From Isoptericola halalbus (GTDB taxonomy: Bacteria > Actinomycetota > Actinomycetes > Actinomycetales > Cellulomonadaceae): a DNA stretch of 64,000 nucleotides. Under the pieces are notes generated by a model. That model was not told the DNA's origin. It saw nothing but the letters and a program-made list of their open reading frames with translations, and searched no databases. The position numbers were made by a program, and so were the translations under genes. Of this stretch, positions 26,000-34,716 are shown one piece after another; the stretch's first letter is position 1, and every line of letters begins with the position of its first letter. Location: the NCBI GenBank assembly GCA_009663185.1, contig VJZX01000001.1:1-64000 (forward strand). The letters run 5' to 3'.

Positions 26000-26245
26000 A
26001 TGTCGAAGAGTCTGCCCCTGGGCCCCACGGTGATCGACGACGGCAGCGAGGTGCGGTTCGTCGCAGGGACCGACCAGTTCGCAATTCGTCTCAAGGACGG
26101 TCACCTGCATGTGCGCGCCATCGACACCGGCGAGGGCGAAGCACAGATCTCGGTCGTCCCGACGTCGAAGAGCACCCTCGACCTGCGGATCGAACGTGGG
26201 CCGTCACACGGGCCGGTGGAGGTAGAGGGCCCGACGGTGCGATAG
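26000..26245 (+). CDS. small hypothetical protein
   Basis: This 81-residue protein is predicted from ATG 26000: SLPLGPTVIDDGSEVRFVAG, then FAIRLKDGHLHVRAID, ending in PVEVEGPTVR. The alternating polar and hydrophobic residues suggest a small beta-rich fold. There are no membrane or DNA-binding features and the family is unknown. It is the first plausible gene inside the element; support is limited to coding-like composition and a sensible start. Confidence 0.45.
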   Translation: MSKSLPLGPTVIDDGSEVRFVAGTDQFAIRLKDGHLHVRAIDTGEGEAQISVVPTSKSTLDLRIERGPSHGPVEVEGPTVR

Positions 26246-26885
26246 GCGACTGTCGTCGGCCGAGCGATCCTCGGAACCAAGCTCAGAGTCACTTCGGGCA
26301 GATCGCTGAGCCGCAAGGACCGCGCCGTGCCGCTTCCTCGGCAACCCAGCAGCGCTCACTACCCTGCAGCCCATGGCAAAGGCCCATCCGCACCTCGAGT
26401 CCTCCTTCCGCGCCCGACTGCGTGTGCTGCAGCTCGCAGTTCACGCACAGGGGGCGACCTCATCGCCAACGCACTCGACACTGTGACCACCAGCGGCCTG
26501 ACGGCCCGGACGCCACACCCGACGATCCCCAGCTCGACCCCAGACCCTTTCGAACCCACCCACCGACCGCGGTCGGGCGGTTCGTCACAGCCACCTGCAA
26601 GAATCACAACACGAGCGCGGCGCCGACGCTGCGGAACCGCTCACCGGCTCAGTCGAACATCGAACCTAGGAGAGGTGTGCAAGTACCGGAACGAACGTGG
26701 GCTAGACCGGTAAACGCTCCACGTAGCGATGCAACTGCCTTGCGAACCCGGGATTGGCCTGGTTCGTTCGTCGGAAACCTGCAGGGCTTCAGGACAGGAA
26801 GGGCATTGAGGCGCAACCCGGACGTGCATCACACCGGGCTCCTCGCCGGTATGCTCCCAACGAAATCCCCTAACAAGGAAGTCTC
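26246..26885. other. 640-base stretch without a clear gene
   Basis: No frame here looks like an intact gene. From about 26373 a short frame reads MAKAHPHLESSFRARLRVLQ and then, after a shift, GGDLIANALDTVTTSGLTA, so a decayed gene is possible. The last 150 bases should carry the promoter of the DUF262 gene. Confidence 0.4.
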
Positions 26886-27908
26886 ATGACACGATCGAGT
26901 CGCCCGTTCCAGCGAACACCGAATACACAGACGGCAAGTTGGTTCCTGGACTTGCACGACTCCGGAAAGCTGGACCTAGACCCGCCATATCAGCGCCGGA
27001 GCGTATGGACCGACGACTATCGCGAGTTCTTCATCGACTCGGTCATTCGCAACTATCCGACCCAGGCAATCTTCCTTGACCTGACCATTGACCCTGATTC
27101 TCCTTCGGTCTACAGGGTCCTCGATGGTAAACAGCGTTTGACGACGATCATCGACTTTACGCAGGATGCATTCCCGGCGCCCGACTCGCTTGCCGACTTC
27201 CGTGTCGCGGGCCTGTACTACTCGGACTTCCCCCGAGAAGTCAAGTCGCTGCTCCTCAAGTACCTCTTTATCGTGGAAACGGTAAGCGATGCGTCGACGG
27301 CAGAACTGAACCAGGCATTTGACCGGCTGAACCGGAACGTCTCGAGGCTGAACCGCCAGGAGCTGCGCCACGCGCAGTTTGGCGGCGAGTTTATCCAGAA
27401 GATGGAGCTTCTTGCAAATACCAGTTTCTGGGAAGACGTTGGATTGGTCACAGCAGCAAGAACCCGCCGCATGCTCGATGTGGAGTACGTCTCCGAGTTT
27501 TACGTCGTGTGCCTGGCGGGGATTCAGGACGGCAAGGACTACCTCGACGAGGTTTACGCCCGGTATGACGCGGAGATCCCCGAGGAAGACGTCGTCGATT
27601 CTAGGTTTGAGGCGACAAGAGAATACATCGGCAAGGTAGACGGCGATTTGCGTATTGCGTCGACGCGCTTCCGGAACGTTGCTGACTTCTATGCGCTTTG
27701 GGCGGCGGTAGGGGCACCGGAAACCGACGTGCAACGATTCGCCACGCCGGACGTCGCGGCGGGCGCTCTCCGGGCATTCCAGGTCGAACTAGACGAGCAG
27801 GACACGAGGCGCTCCCGGGATTACCTCCTCGCGGCTCGACAGGGCTCGAACAAGGCCTCCAATAGGACGCTCCGCGCCGAGCTCTTGCGCGAAGTGATGA
27901 CGGCGTAG
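26886..27908 (+). CDS. DUF262 domain protein (GmrSD N-terminal/ParB-like nuclease fold)
   Basis: This 340-residue protein has the DUF262 hallmark motifs PPYQRRSVW (residues about 33-41) and VLDGKQRLTTIIDF (about 77-90). LNQAFDRLNRNVSRLNRQELRHAQ follows, the domain's second conserved block. DUF262 is the GTP-binding/nuclease-related half of GmrSD-type type IV restriction proteins and also occurs alone in defence islands. Here the HNH-bearing DUF1524 half is missing. ATG 26886 follows AAGGAAG. The next gene starts five bases after its stop, so the two form an operon. The codon use is less GC-rich than in the chromosomal genes. Confidence 0.85.
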   Translation: MTRSSRPFQRTPNTQTASWFLDLHDSGKLDLDPPYQRRSVWTDDYREFFIDSVIRNYPTQAIFLDLTIDPDSPSVYRVLDGKQRLTTIIDFTQDAFPAPDSLADFRVAGLYYSDFPREVKSLLLKYLFIVETVSDASTAELNQAFDRLNRNVSRLNRQELRHAQFGGEFIQKMELLANTSFWEDVGLVTAARTRRMLDVEYVSEFYVVCLAGIQDGKDYLDEVYARYDAEIPEEDVVDSRFEATREYIGKVDGDLRIASTRFRNVADFYALWAAVGAPETDVQRFATPDVAAGALRAFQVELDEQDTRRSRDYLLAARQGSNKASNRTLRAELLREVMTA

Positions 27909-27913
27909 CTCCG

Positions 27914-28858
27914 ATGCTTCCGGCAGATTTCAGCAGCCTGCACGGAATTCTTGCGCCTTTCTATCAGGGTGCGCTAAGCGCCGTGGAGGGGCGAATCAGG
28001 GCGGAGGTCGCAGACCTCGACGTCCTTTCTATTGTGAGCCGCCCGAAAAGCGCCGATAGCACCTTCCAGAAGTTGCAGACAGGAAAGTACCCATCCTATA
28101 GGTCGCTCGAGGATGTCGCGGCAATCACCGTCGTAGCACGGAAGCGCTCGTCCATTGGACCCATCATGGACGCGATCGAGGGCTCGCAGATCCAAGTCGT
28201 GCGAAGCGAACGGCGGCGGGAGGTGAGTCCCACGAACTTCTCGTACCACGAACCGAAACTTATTGTTGCTCCGCCCGCTACATACCTCGATCGGCACCCC
28301 GAGGTCGAAGGGCTCCATGTCGAGGTGCAGTTCACGACGGCGTTGCAGCATGCTCTGGACGTCGCGACCCATGACTTCGACTATAAGGGCACTGACTACT
28401 CGTGGAGCAAGTTCCGACTGGTTGCTCAGTTGCGTGGGATGCTCGAACTCGTTGACGGGATGATAGACGACATCGACACCGCTGCAGCGCCGGCGAGTGG
28501 TTTCGTGAAGCCGCCGCCGAAGTTCGAAACAGCTGCCGAAGTGCTCAACGTCCTGGTCCGTCACTTCGAAGGGGACTTTCCCGGGGATGTTCGTAGGCTG
28601 CTGGACACCTGTATGGAATGGCTGGCTGCGGTCGGGTGGTCAGGCGCCGACCTCGATCGTGAGCTCAACGCGTCCGACGACATCGCTCGTCGCAGGTCAC
28701 TATCGGTTGGTGACCGGGTGCTGGGAGTCATCTGCAAGACTTCGCTGAGGGATCTCTTGGCGGGCACGGGATTGCGTTTTGTCGTCTCGCGGGAGCTCGT
28801 CGAAGCAAGCCCCGCGTGTGACGAGATCCCTGCCGACAGACGGGTCGACCTCTCCTAG
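27914..28858 (+). CDS. RelA/SpoT-domain (p)ppGpp synthetase-like protein
   Basis: This 314-residue protein carries a RelA/SpoT nucleotidyltransferase-like domain: SRPKSADSTFQKL (residues about 42-54, basic ATP-binding segment), LEDVAAITVVA (65-75), and VEVQFTTALQHALDVATHDF then DYKG (136-159), which contains the catalytic Glu and the conserved His and Tyr-Lys. The usual Arg of D-x-x-G-x-R is Thr, so the domain is divergent. There is no hydrolase, TGS or ACT domain. Such lone synthetases can make (p)ppGpp or pyrophosphorylate tRNA as toxins. It is coupled to the DUF262 gene. Confidence 0.8.
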   Translation: MLPADFSSLHGILAPFYQGALSAVEGRIRAEVADLDVLSIVSRPKSADSTFQKLQTGKYPSYRSLEDVAAITVVARKRSSIGPIMDAIEGSQIQVVRSERRREVSPTNFSYHEPKLIVAPPATYLDRHPEVEGLHVEVQFTTALQHALDVATHDFDYKGTDYSWSKFRLVAQLRGMLELVDGMIDDIDTAAAPASGFVKPPPKFETAAEVLNVLVRHFEGDFPGDVRRLLDTCMEWLAAVGWSGADLDRELNASDDIARRRSLSVGDRVLGVICKTSLRDLLAGTGLRFVVSRELVEASPACDEIPADRRVDLS

Positions 28859-28891
28859 TTAATGGATCGCCCACCGGAACACGCGCAAGGA

Positions 28892-28920
28892 AAGGGCGGC
28901 GGCCCGGTGCCGCCGCCCTT
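28892..28920 (+). terminator. 12-bp hairpin after the DUF262-RelA/SpoT operon
   Basis: AAGGGCGGCGGC pairs perfectly with GCCGCCGCCCTT around the five-base loop CCGGT, followed by CTGCGTT. It lies 34 bases past the stop of the RelA/SpoT-like gene and just before the stop of the convergent VOC gene, so it may serve both. Confidence 0.85.
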
Positions 28921-28931
28921 CTGCGTTGCGT

Positions 28932-29297
28932 TCAGTCGACGGGCGCGACCCGGATGAGGTTGCCGTCAGGGTCGGTCGCCACGAACGTGCGGCCGAAGCC
29001 CTCGTCGCGTGGCTCGTCGACGATCCGCACGCCCTTGCCGCGCCACTCCTCGCAGAGCGCGTCGACCGAAACGCGTGCGGCCTCCACGGCGAGGCACACC
29101 TCGCTGGTGCGCACCGGGTCCGCAGCGAGATCCACGACCAAGCGGCTCCACAGCGAGAGGCTGACGCCGCCGCCGAGGTCGAACGAGATGTACCCCGGCG
29201 TCTCGAAGACCGGCTTCATGTCGAATAGGTCTCCGTAGAAGCGGGCCGCCTCAGGCGCGTCGGCGACGTAGACGATGAACATGTTCGGTGCGGGCAT
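28932..29297 (-). CDS. VOC-family (PhnB/glyoxalase-like) protein
   Basis: This 121-residue single-module vicinal-oxygen-chelate protein starts MPAPNMFIVYVADAPEAARFYGDLF, with GYISFDLGGGVSLSLW in the middle and FVATDPDGNLIRVAPV at the end. Such small proteins bind metals or antibiotics, or act as isomerases; the exact role is unknown. ATG 29297 has GGAGGG five bases upstream, better than the adjacent GTG. It is divergent from a WYL-type regulator, the usual pairing in actinobacteria, and is probably that regulator's target. Confidence 0.88.
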   Translation of the reverse strand: MPAPNMFIVYVADAPEAARFYGDLFDMKPVFETPGYISFDLGGGVSLSLWSRLVVDLAADPVRTSEVCLAVEAARVSVDALCEEWRGKGVRIVDEPRDEGFGRTFVATDPDGNLIRVAPVD

Positions 29298-29355
29298 CAC
29301 TGCCCTCCTTTCCGTCGGTGGCGCGACCGTAGACCCGAAACCCGACGGGATCTGT

Positions 29356-29374
29356 CAGGTTCTCTGCGAACCTG
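29356..29374. promoter_or_regulatory. candidate operator between VOC and WYL regulator genes
   Basis: CAGGTT and AACCTG form a six-base dyad around CTCTGCG in the divergent intergenic region, ending five bases before the GTG of the WYL regulator. Position favours autoregulation; the short arms make this tentative. Confidence 0.4.
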
Positions 29375-29379
29375 GGGCT

Positions 29380-30318
29380 GTGACTCCCGACAGGTGCTTC
29401 TCCCTCCTCCTCGCACTGCGGTCGCAGCCGGACACGACGGTCGCCGCGCTCGCCGAAGAGACCGGCGTCTCCGAGCGGACCGTCATGCGTGACCTGCGCT
29501 GGCTCCAGGACGCCGGCTTCCCCGTGCTCGCGCGCCGCGGCCGTTACGGCGGCGTCTCGATGCTCCCCGGCGGCGCCCTCGACACGAGCCGCCTCACGCC
29601 GCCCGAACGCGAACACTTGGCGCTCACCGGACTCGACGACGACCAGCGGCGCCGCCTCGGCGTCGAGGAGGTCAGCAACCGCGCCCGCCGCAAAGTCGCC
29701 GGAGCCCGCCCCAGCGACGGCCTGATCGCCGTCGGCGACCTCGTCGTCAGCGACAACCGGCCGTGGTTCGGCCGCGAACCCGGCGGCGTCTCCCCCGCCG
29801 CACTGATCGGCGACCTGCGCCGCGGCGTGCGGCTCAAGGTCCACTACGAACGGACGGGCCGACCGGCGCAATGGCGGACCGTGGACCCCTACGGACTCTT
29901 GGCGAAAGGCGGCCGCTGGTACCTCGTCGCCGACGAGGCGGGCACACCCCGGCTGCTCAACCTGCTGAAGATCGACCGGTGGGAACCGCTGCGCACCGCA
30001 CGACGCATCCGCCCGGGCGTGCGCCTCGCCGCGCTCGCCGCCGAACTGACATCCGGCTGGGAGACCGGCGGCGACCTCGAAGTGCACCTGCGCATCCAGG
30101 GCTACCAGGTGGAGCGGGCCCAGCGCATACTCGGCTCGCGCCTGGCCCTCGGCGAGCCCGAACCTGACGGGACCACCCCGGGCGTCCTGCGCTGCCGCGT
30201 CCTGGAAGACGTACGGCAGCTCCTGGCCTTCGCCGACTCCGCCACCATCACCGGCCCACCCGAAGCCCGCGAACGAATCAAAGCACTCGCACAGCAGATC
30301 CTCGACCACTACCGGTGA
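29380..30318 (+). CDS. YafY-type HTH/WYL-domain transcriptional regulator
   Basis: This 312-residue regulator has an N-terminal HTH (RCFSLLLALRSQPDTTVAALAEETGVSERTVMRDLRWLQDAGF, residues about 5-48), a GRYGGVSML wing, a WYL domain with GVRLKVHYER, QWRTVDPYGLLAKGGRWYLVA and ERAQRILG, and a WCX-like end. GTG 29380 is the only start that precedes the HTH closely. It is divergent from the VOC gene. Confidence 0.88.
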   Translation: MTPDRCFSLLLALRSQPDTTVAALAEETGVSERTVMRDLRWLQDAGFPVLARRGRYGGVSMLPGGALDTSRLTPPEREHLALTGLDDDQRRRLGVEEVSNRARRKVAGARPSDGLIAVGDLVVSDNRPWFGREPGGVSPAALIGDLRRGVRLKVHYERTGRPAQWRTVDPYGLLAKGGRWYLVADEAGTPRLLNLLKIDRWEPLRTARRIRPGVRLAALAAELTSGWETGGDLEVHLRIQGYQVERAQRILGSRLALGEPEPDGTTPGVLRCRVLEDVRQLLAFADSATITGPPEARERIKALAQQILDHYR

Positions 30319-30382
30319 ACCCGGGGGCGCCAGTGTTCGAGAACTGCCATCGAGGCCGCCGCTGGCGGTCGCTCAGAGCGCG

Positions 30383-30697
30383 GTGCCTCGCACTGCCCAG
30401 AACGCTCGGACTTGCGCTGCGGCGTTAACCGTCGCCCGCGACATTTGGGCCCCGAGCGGTCCGTTCGAGCCCGTCCGCAACAACGCCTGGCTCGCACCGC
30501 GCCCGCTGCTCATGATCGCCGGAACCAAGGCTGACACCCACCTCTTCAGCGAGACCGGCGTCGCCCTGGCCGGGGAGAACGCCGAGCTATTCGACATCGA
30601 GGGCGCGACCCACGTCCACCTGTACTACAAGGATGAGTACGTCGCCCAAGCCGTCGCCAAACTCGCCGATCTCTTCAATAGCAACCTGAAGGACTAA
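30383..30697 (+). pseudogene. C-terminal remnant of an alpha/beta hydrolase
   Basis: The last 70 residues match the end of the dienelactone-hydrolase-like alpha/beta hydrolases: LAPRPLLMIAGTKADTHLFS carries the late Asp region and EGATHVHLYYKDEYVAQAV carries the catalytic His. The nucleophile elbow and the rest of the fold are missing. What precedes in frame is Arg/Ala noise, so this is a 5'-truncated gene that presumably lost its front during a rearrangement in the island. Confidence 0.65.
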
Positions 30698-30814
30698 ACC
30701 CGGACAGGAACGGACTCCTACTAAGCAGCTCGCTCAGATCGGCCTTGCCCTGCACTTCGCGAGGTACGACGACGACCACAATTCAGGCCCTCAGCGGAAG
30801 TCCCTCGTTGATTC

Positions 30815-31987
30815 TCAGGGCATTGCATCCAGGAGGGCACGGAGGCTGCGGGTGAGCATCTCCGCGACAGGGACTGCGACTGCATTGCCGATCGCGCCCA
30901 TGCTCCGGGAGCGGGCGACCGGAAACTCGTAGGTATCGTCGAAGCCCTGCATCCGGGCAGACTCGCGAACCGTAAAGTAGCGCAGCGATCCGTCATCGAA
31001 GCGGATCATGGCCTCGCCGCCGCTGACTCCGTGGACTCCCGCCTTGATTGTCTTCGCGGGCCAGTCGAACGGGCTGCCGGAATGCTTCGCGTAGACGCGA
31101 GCCCCAGGGATTCCCTCATGGTTCGACACGGCCTCCGAGGGCATCCTGTTGATGGGCTCAGGCAACCCCTTCAGGCAATCGCGGATGGTCTGCCAGCGCT
31201 GAAAGTCGGGTCGCCCGGAGTCCTTGAGGGCGCGGACGCGCTGCTCGACTCCATCGGGCCGCTCGGGCATCGGGATCCCGTGTTCGGTCCAGTAGTCGCC
31301 CGACACCCACTGGTCGTACAGGAGCGCGTCGCGACTATGGCTCGGCTTGGGCGGGGTCCACCTCACTGCATCCGGAATGTCGCTACGGATGCCCACGAGG
31401 ATTACACGACGCCGCGTCTGTGGAAGCCCATAGTCGGCAGCCTCAATGAGCAACTCGTGGACGCGGTAGAGAAGCTTGCGAGGCCTCGCCTTCCTGATCC
31501 GGTCATGGTGGGCCAACCAGATCTCGTCCGCTTTCGGTTCGACCGTCGGCTTGGCAAGCTGGTCCTTGATGTACTGGAAGTAGGGAGCGAACGAAGGACG
31601 AGTCAGGCCCGGGACATTCTCGAACAGCACGAGCTTAGGCTGAAACTTGCGCACCGCGTCGAACGCCGCAGGAAACATGTTTCTGTGGTCCATGTCGCCC
31701 GCGTGGACCCCTGCTAGCGAGAATGGTTGGCAAGGCGGCCCACCAGCGACGAGGTCAACGGTCCTGGCCTCAATCTCGGTCTCGCTCAGCCAGGTTCGGA
31801 CGTCCTGCTCGTGAACCCGGTCCTCGTTCCACAGGTGCGGGTGAAGCTTGGCGTTGTGGCGCAGGATCTTCGCGGCGTTGACGTTCCACTCGACAAGGGC
31901 AAGGTGCTCGAACCCGGCTCGTCGGTTGCCCAGGGCCATGCCTCCACCGCCGGCAAACAGTTCGATCGACGAGTAGGTGTCAGGCAT
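30815..31987 (-). CDS. DNA (cytosine-5) methyltransferase of the RM operon
   Basis: This 390-residue C5 methyltransferase protects host DNA. Motif I is ELFAGGGGMALG (residues about 8-19), motif IV with the catalytic Cys is GGPPCQPFSLAG, motif VI ENVPG, motif VIII QTRRRVILVG, and motifs IX/X lie in FTVRESARMQGF and GNAVAVPVAEM. ATG 31987 begins just before motif I. It overlaps the Vsr stop by eight bases, making it the last gene of a five-gene coupled operon. The target sequence cannot be read from the protein. Confidence 0.95.
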   Translation of the reverse strand: MPDTYSSIELFAGGGGMALGNRRAGFEHLALVEWNVNAAKILRHNAKLHPHLWNEDRVHEQDVRTWLSETEIEARTVDLVAGGPPCQPFSLAGVHAGDMDHRNMFPAAFDAVRKFQPKLVLFENVPGLTRPSFAPYFQYIKDQLAKPTVEPKADEIWLAHHDRIRKARPRKLLYRVHELLIEAADYGLPQTRRRVILVGIRSDIPDAVRWTPPKPSHSRDALLYDQWVSGDYWTEHGIPMPERPDGVEQRVRALKDSGRPDFQRWQTIRDCLKGLPEPINRMPSEAVSNHEGIPGARVYAKHSGSPFDWPAKTIKAGVHGVSGGEAMIRFDDGSLRYFTVRESARMQGFDDTYEFPVARSRSMGAIGNAVAVPVAEMLTRSLRALLDAMP

Positions 31988-32426
31988 TGACGCTACCGCC
32001 TCCTCGCTTCTTGACCACGTTCTCGATCGTGTCTGCGGCACTAGCCAGGTGCTTCTCAACGTCCGATGCCCAGATACGGACTACGGTCCACCCTTCGGCC
32101 TCAAGTTGTTGCGTGACGGCCTTGTCGCGGGCCATGTTCCTCCGGATCTTTGCCTTCCAAAATTCGGCGTTGTTGTGTTTGAACTCGTCATCAAAAGAGG
32201 TGAGGCCGCGGGCGCGCCACCCATTTCCGTGCCAACGGTCCCCGTCGACGAAGCAGGCAACGCGCGCAGAAACAAACACGATGTCCGGGCGGCCAATGAG
32301 GGTCGAGCGCACTCGGTAGCGCAAGCCGCGGCGGAACAACTCACGGCGGAGAGACATCTCAGGGCGGGTATCCCTGTTCTTGACGGCGGCCATGATTCGC
32401 GACGTCACGGCCGGGGCCCGATTCAC
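31980..32426 (-). CDS. vsr: very short patch repair (Vsr) endonuclease
   Basis: This 148-residue nuclease cuts at T:G mismatches that arise when 5-methylcytosine deaminates. It has VTSRIMAAVKNRDTRPEM, the GLRYRVRSTLIGRPDIVF segment with the catalytic Asp, ACFVDGDRWHGN, and FWKAKIRRNMARDKAVTQQL then EGWTVVRIW. The usual CFWHxC zinc-ligand stretch is altered to DRWHGN, as in element-borne Vsr forms. GTG 32426 overlaps the upstream TGA as GTGA. Its coupling to the C5 methyltransferase gene is expected biologically. Confidence 0.92.
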   Translation of the reverse strand: MNRAPAVTSRIMAAVKNRDTRPEMSLRRELFRRGLRYRVRSTLIGRPDIVFVSARVACFVDGDRWHGNGWRARGLTSFDDEFKHNNAEFWKAKIRRNMARDKAVTQQLEAEGWTVVRIWASDVEKHLASAADTIENVVKKRGGGSVNA

Positions 32427-33052
32427 GCCTCACCTCTCGGGTTGTCGACTCGACGGTCTCCGGTGCGGAAGTACCGCAGGGAAATTCCGCAGAGTCCGGC
32501 GATCGCTTTGTGTCCTTCTTTTACTGCGGAGGTGGTCGGATTGGTCATTGACTCGGTGATAACGATGGTTGCTGCCTCGTCTGTGTTTTCAGCTAGGTGA
32601 TTGAGGCACGCCCAGACCAGGTACCGGAAGTTGGTCGCTTCGCCCCATGCTAGGTAGCTCTTGCGACCGTCGGGTGTCTTTACGCGGCAATGCAGCGGCT
32701 TCACCCCTTCGGAACCGACCACTACCTCCGCCTGTGGTCCAAATGCATGGAGGATCACCCCGTCGATTGTCGCTCCCCCCGGCGAGCCAAACTTCGCATA
32801 GCGCCCAGCCCCTTGCTTCGCGCGCTTGTACTCCTTCATCGGACCATCTTTGATCCAGGAGCGGGCGTTCTCTGCGCTCATGTACGCAGAGAGGACGGCT
32901 CCGATATCAGGGTCGGTGACCCACTTGTCGTACTGAGCAGTGCGCGCTTGAGGCGTCAGGTGTTCCCAGCCGATGCGGTCAGCTTCAGCGTAAAGAGCCT
33001 TCACGACGGCTTCGCGTTCGCTGGCGGGTAGACGTCGGGAGTCCGCGCTCAT
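32423..33052 (-). CDS. unknown protein of the GHKL-helicase RM operon
   Basis: This 209-residue soluble protein has ADSRRLPASEREAVVKALYAE at the N-terminus, GPMKEYKRAKQGAGRYAKFG in the middle and EATNFRYLVWACLNHLAE near the C-terminus. No catalytic motif is recognised. Its ATG overlaps the stop of the helicase gene and its stop overlaps the start of vsr, so it is translationally locked into the operon and must be made with the RM proteins. A specificity or DNA-binding role is a possible guess; a nuclease cannot be excluded. Confidence 0.8.
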   Translation of the reverse strand: MSADSRRLPASEREAVVKALYAEADRIGWEHLTPQARTAQYDKWVTDPDIGAVLSAYMSAENARSWIKDGPMKEYKRAKQGAGRYAKFGSPGGATIDGVILHAFGPQAEVVVGSEGVKPLHCRVKTPDGRKSYLAWGEATNFRYLVWACLNHLAENTDEAATIVITESMTNPTTSAVKEGHKAIAGLCGISLRYFRTGDRRVDNPRGEA

Positions 33053-34716
33053 GGAACTTGGACCTCCGGGTCGATGAACTGCAGGCGAGCGTCGTCATTG
33101 GCGGTTTCGAGCGAGGCGGCGTCGAGGATCCACTGATCGAGCAGCGACTCGACACTAGTATCGGAGAACGTGATCTCCGGCTGCGGAACGTCGGGGATGA
33201 CCTCGATGTCATCTGCCTCGGTAGCCCTACGTAGGTTCAGTACGGCTGCTACGCGGCGCAGGTCGCTCACGAAGTCCAGCGCGATCACCTTGTGTTTGCC
33301 CTCTCTTAGCCGCAGGCCGCGCCCGAGCTGTTGGACGAAGATCCGACGCGAGTGGGTTACGCGCGCAAAGCAGATGATATTGACGTCAGGGACGTCGACC
33401 CCTTCGTTGAGGATGTCAACGGCGGTAAGAATAGGTACCCGGCCAGCACGGAAGTCCAGGAGCCGAAGCTGACGTTCTCGCTTCGACAATTGCGGGCCAT
33501 CGTGGATTGCCTGAGCGTTGCTCCAGTCTGGGCTTCGGCGCAGCAACTCGGCCATCCGCTCAGCGTGCTCGATGGTTTGACAGAAGACGATCGCCCGGGG
33601 ATCGAGGCTGGCGTTCCACGCTGCACGTAGCTCGTCGAGAATGGCCTCGTCGCGTTGGGGCAGGAACAGTTTGGAGTTAAGCTCCTTCATCGAGTACGAG
33701 CGACGTGAGGCGTCCCGGACCACGTCCCAGTCGATGTTATCAACGAACAACCGGTAATCGACCTGAGCGAGGTAGCCGCGTTTCATCCCTTCTTCGATGC
33801 CGAGCCTGAAGGACGCGGCTCCGAAGTGGTCTTCGATGTCGTACCGGTCGCCCCGCCACGGGGTCGCGGTAACGCCGAACTGGCTCGAGTCCTTCAACTC
33901 GTCGAGCAGAGCAGTGTAGTTGCCGTTCTCCCCGACATGGTGGGTCTCGTCGATCATCACCAGCGAGGGCCTATATCCACGCCTCGCAGCACTCAGTGCG
34001 CTCGCGACGGTTGCGAATGTGACCCCCCGTAGGTCGGCTGGCTTCTCGTCTCCGGTCAGCACCTGCGTCTTGACCGTCCTGGGCAGATGCCTCCAGATGG
34101 ACTTCTCGAGCTGTGCAACCAGGTCCTTGGTGTGCGCTGCCACGAGAATGTCGGCGTCTGGGGCAAGATCGAGATGATGGCTGATCACCTCGCCACCCAC
34201 GACGGTCTTGCCGAGCCCCGTGGCCAGAACTAGCAAAGCGCGACCTTCGGTATCTAGATCGTCGATTAACGCCCTGACAGCTTCGCGCTGGTAGTCACGC
34301 AGCCTGATGCGTGTGCCACGCTCGGGGCTCTGTTCCCAGAGGTCACGCAGATCATGGCCCGTCCAGAAATCAATGTGTTGGCCCGTGCGGGCGAGATCGC
34401 GCGCCCTCTGCTCTGCGTCGTGGCTCTGCTTCACGTTGGTCACCACGACGCCGCGGTCGGCGCGGTAGTGGTCCATTGCGTCGGAGACTTCTTCAACACC
34501 CGCCCGCGGGATCGAACCGCTCTTCTGCCATTTGCACTGAAAGACCCAAAGCGTGCCGGCGATCGATGCAAGCAGATCGCCGCCCTTGTCACCAGCTCCG
34601 TCGATGTTCACGACGTCGGTGTAGCCGAGTTGCCCGAGCAGGCGTTCAACCTGCCGCGTGAAACGCTCCGGGCCTCCGAGCAGCAGTAACTTGGGGTCGA
34701 CGTAGGCCTCAGACAC
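33049..34716 (-). CDS. Mrr-type nuclease fused to SF2 DEAD/DEAH helicase
   Basis: In this 555-residue protein, residues about 10-130 form an Mrr/restriction-endonuclease-like domain, with AGDKGGDLLA and VFQCKWQ giving the D-(x)n-QxK core. A superfamily II helicase follows: Walker A LATGLGKTVV, motif II DETHH, motif III TAT, and QQLGRGLR as motif VI. It would be the translocating restriction subunit of the system. GTG 34716 overlaps the end of the ATPase gene by eight bases, and its stop overlaps the next ATG. Confidence 0.92.
   Translation of the reverse strand: MSEAYVDPKLLLLGGPERFTRQVERLLGQLGYTDVVNIDGAGDKGGDLLASIAGTLWVFQCKWQKSGSIPRAGVEEVSDAMDHYRADRGVVVTNVKQSHDAEQRARDLARTGQHIDFWTGHDLRDLWEQSPERGTRIRLRDYQREAVRALIDDLDTEGRALLVLATGLGKTVVGGEVISHHLDLAPDADILVAAHTKDLVAQLEKSIWRHLPRTVKTQVLTGDEKPADLRGVTFATVASALSAARRGYRPSLVMIDETHHVGENGNYTALLDELKDSSQFGVTATPWRGDRYDIEDHFGAASFRLGIEEGMKRGYLAQVDYRLFVDNIDWDVVRDASRRSYSMKELNSKLFLPQRDEAILDELRAAWNASLDPRAIVFCQTIEHAERMAELLRRSPDWSNAQAIHDGPQLSKRERQLRLLDFRAGRVPILTAVDILNEGVDVPDVNIICFARVTHSRRIFVQQLGRGLRLREGKHKVIALDFVSDLRRVAAVLNLRRATEADDIEVIPDVPQPEITFSDTSVESLLDQWILDAASLETANDDARLQFIDPEVQVP

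Noticed and set aside
31030-31990. Plus-strand frames opposite the C5 methyltransferase
   Set aside because: All methyltransferase motifs are on the minus strand in order; the plus frames are shadows.
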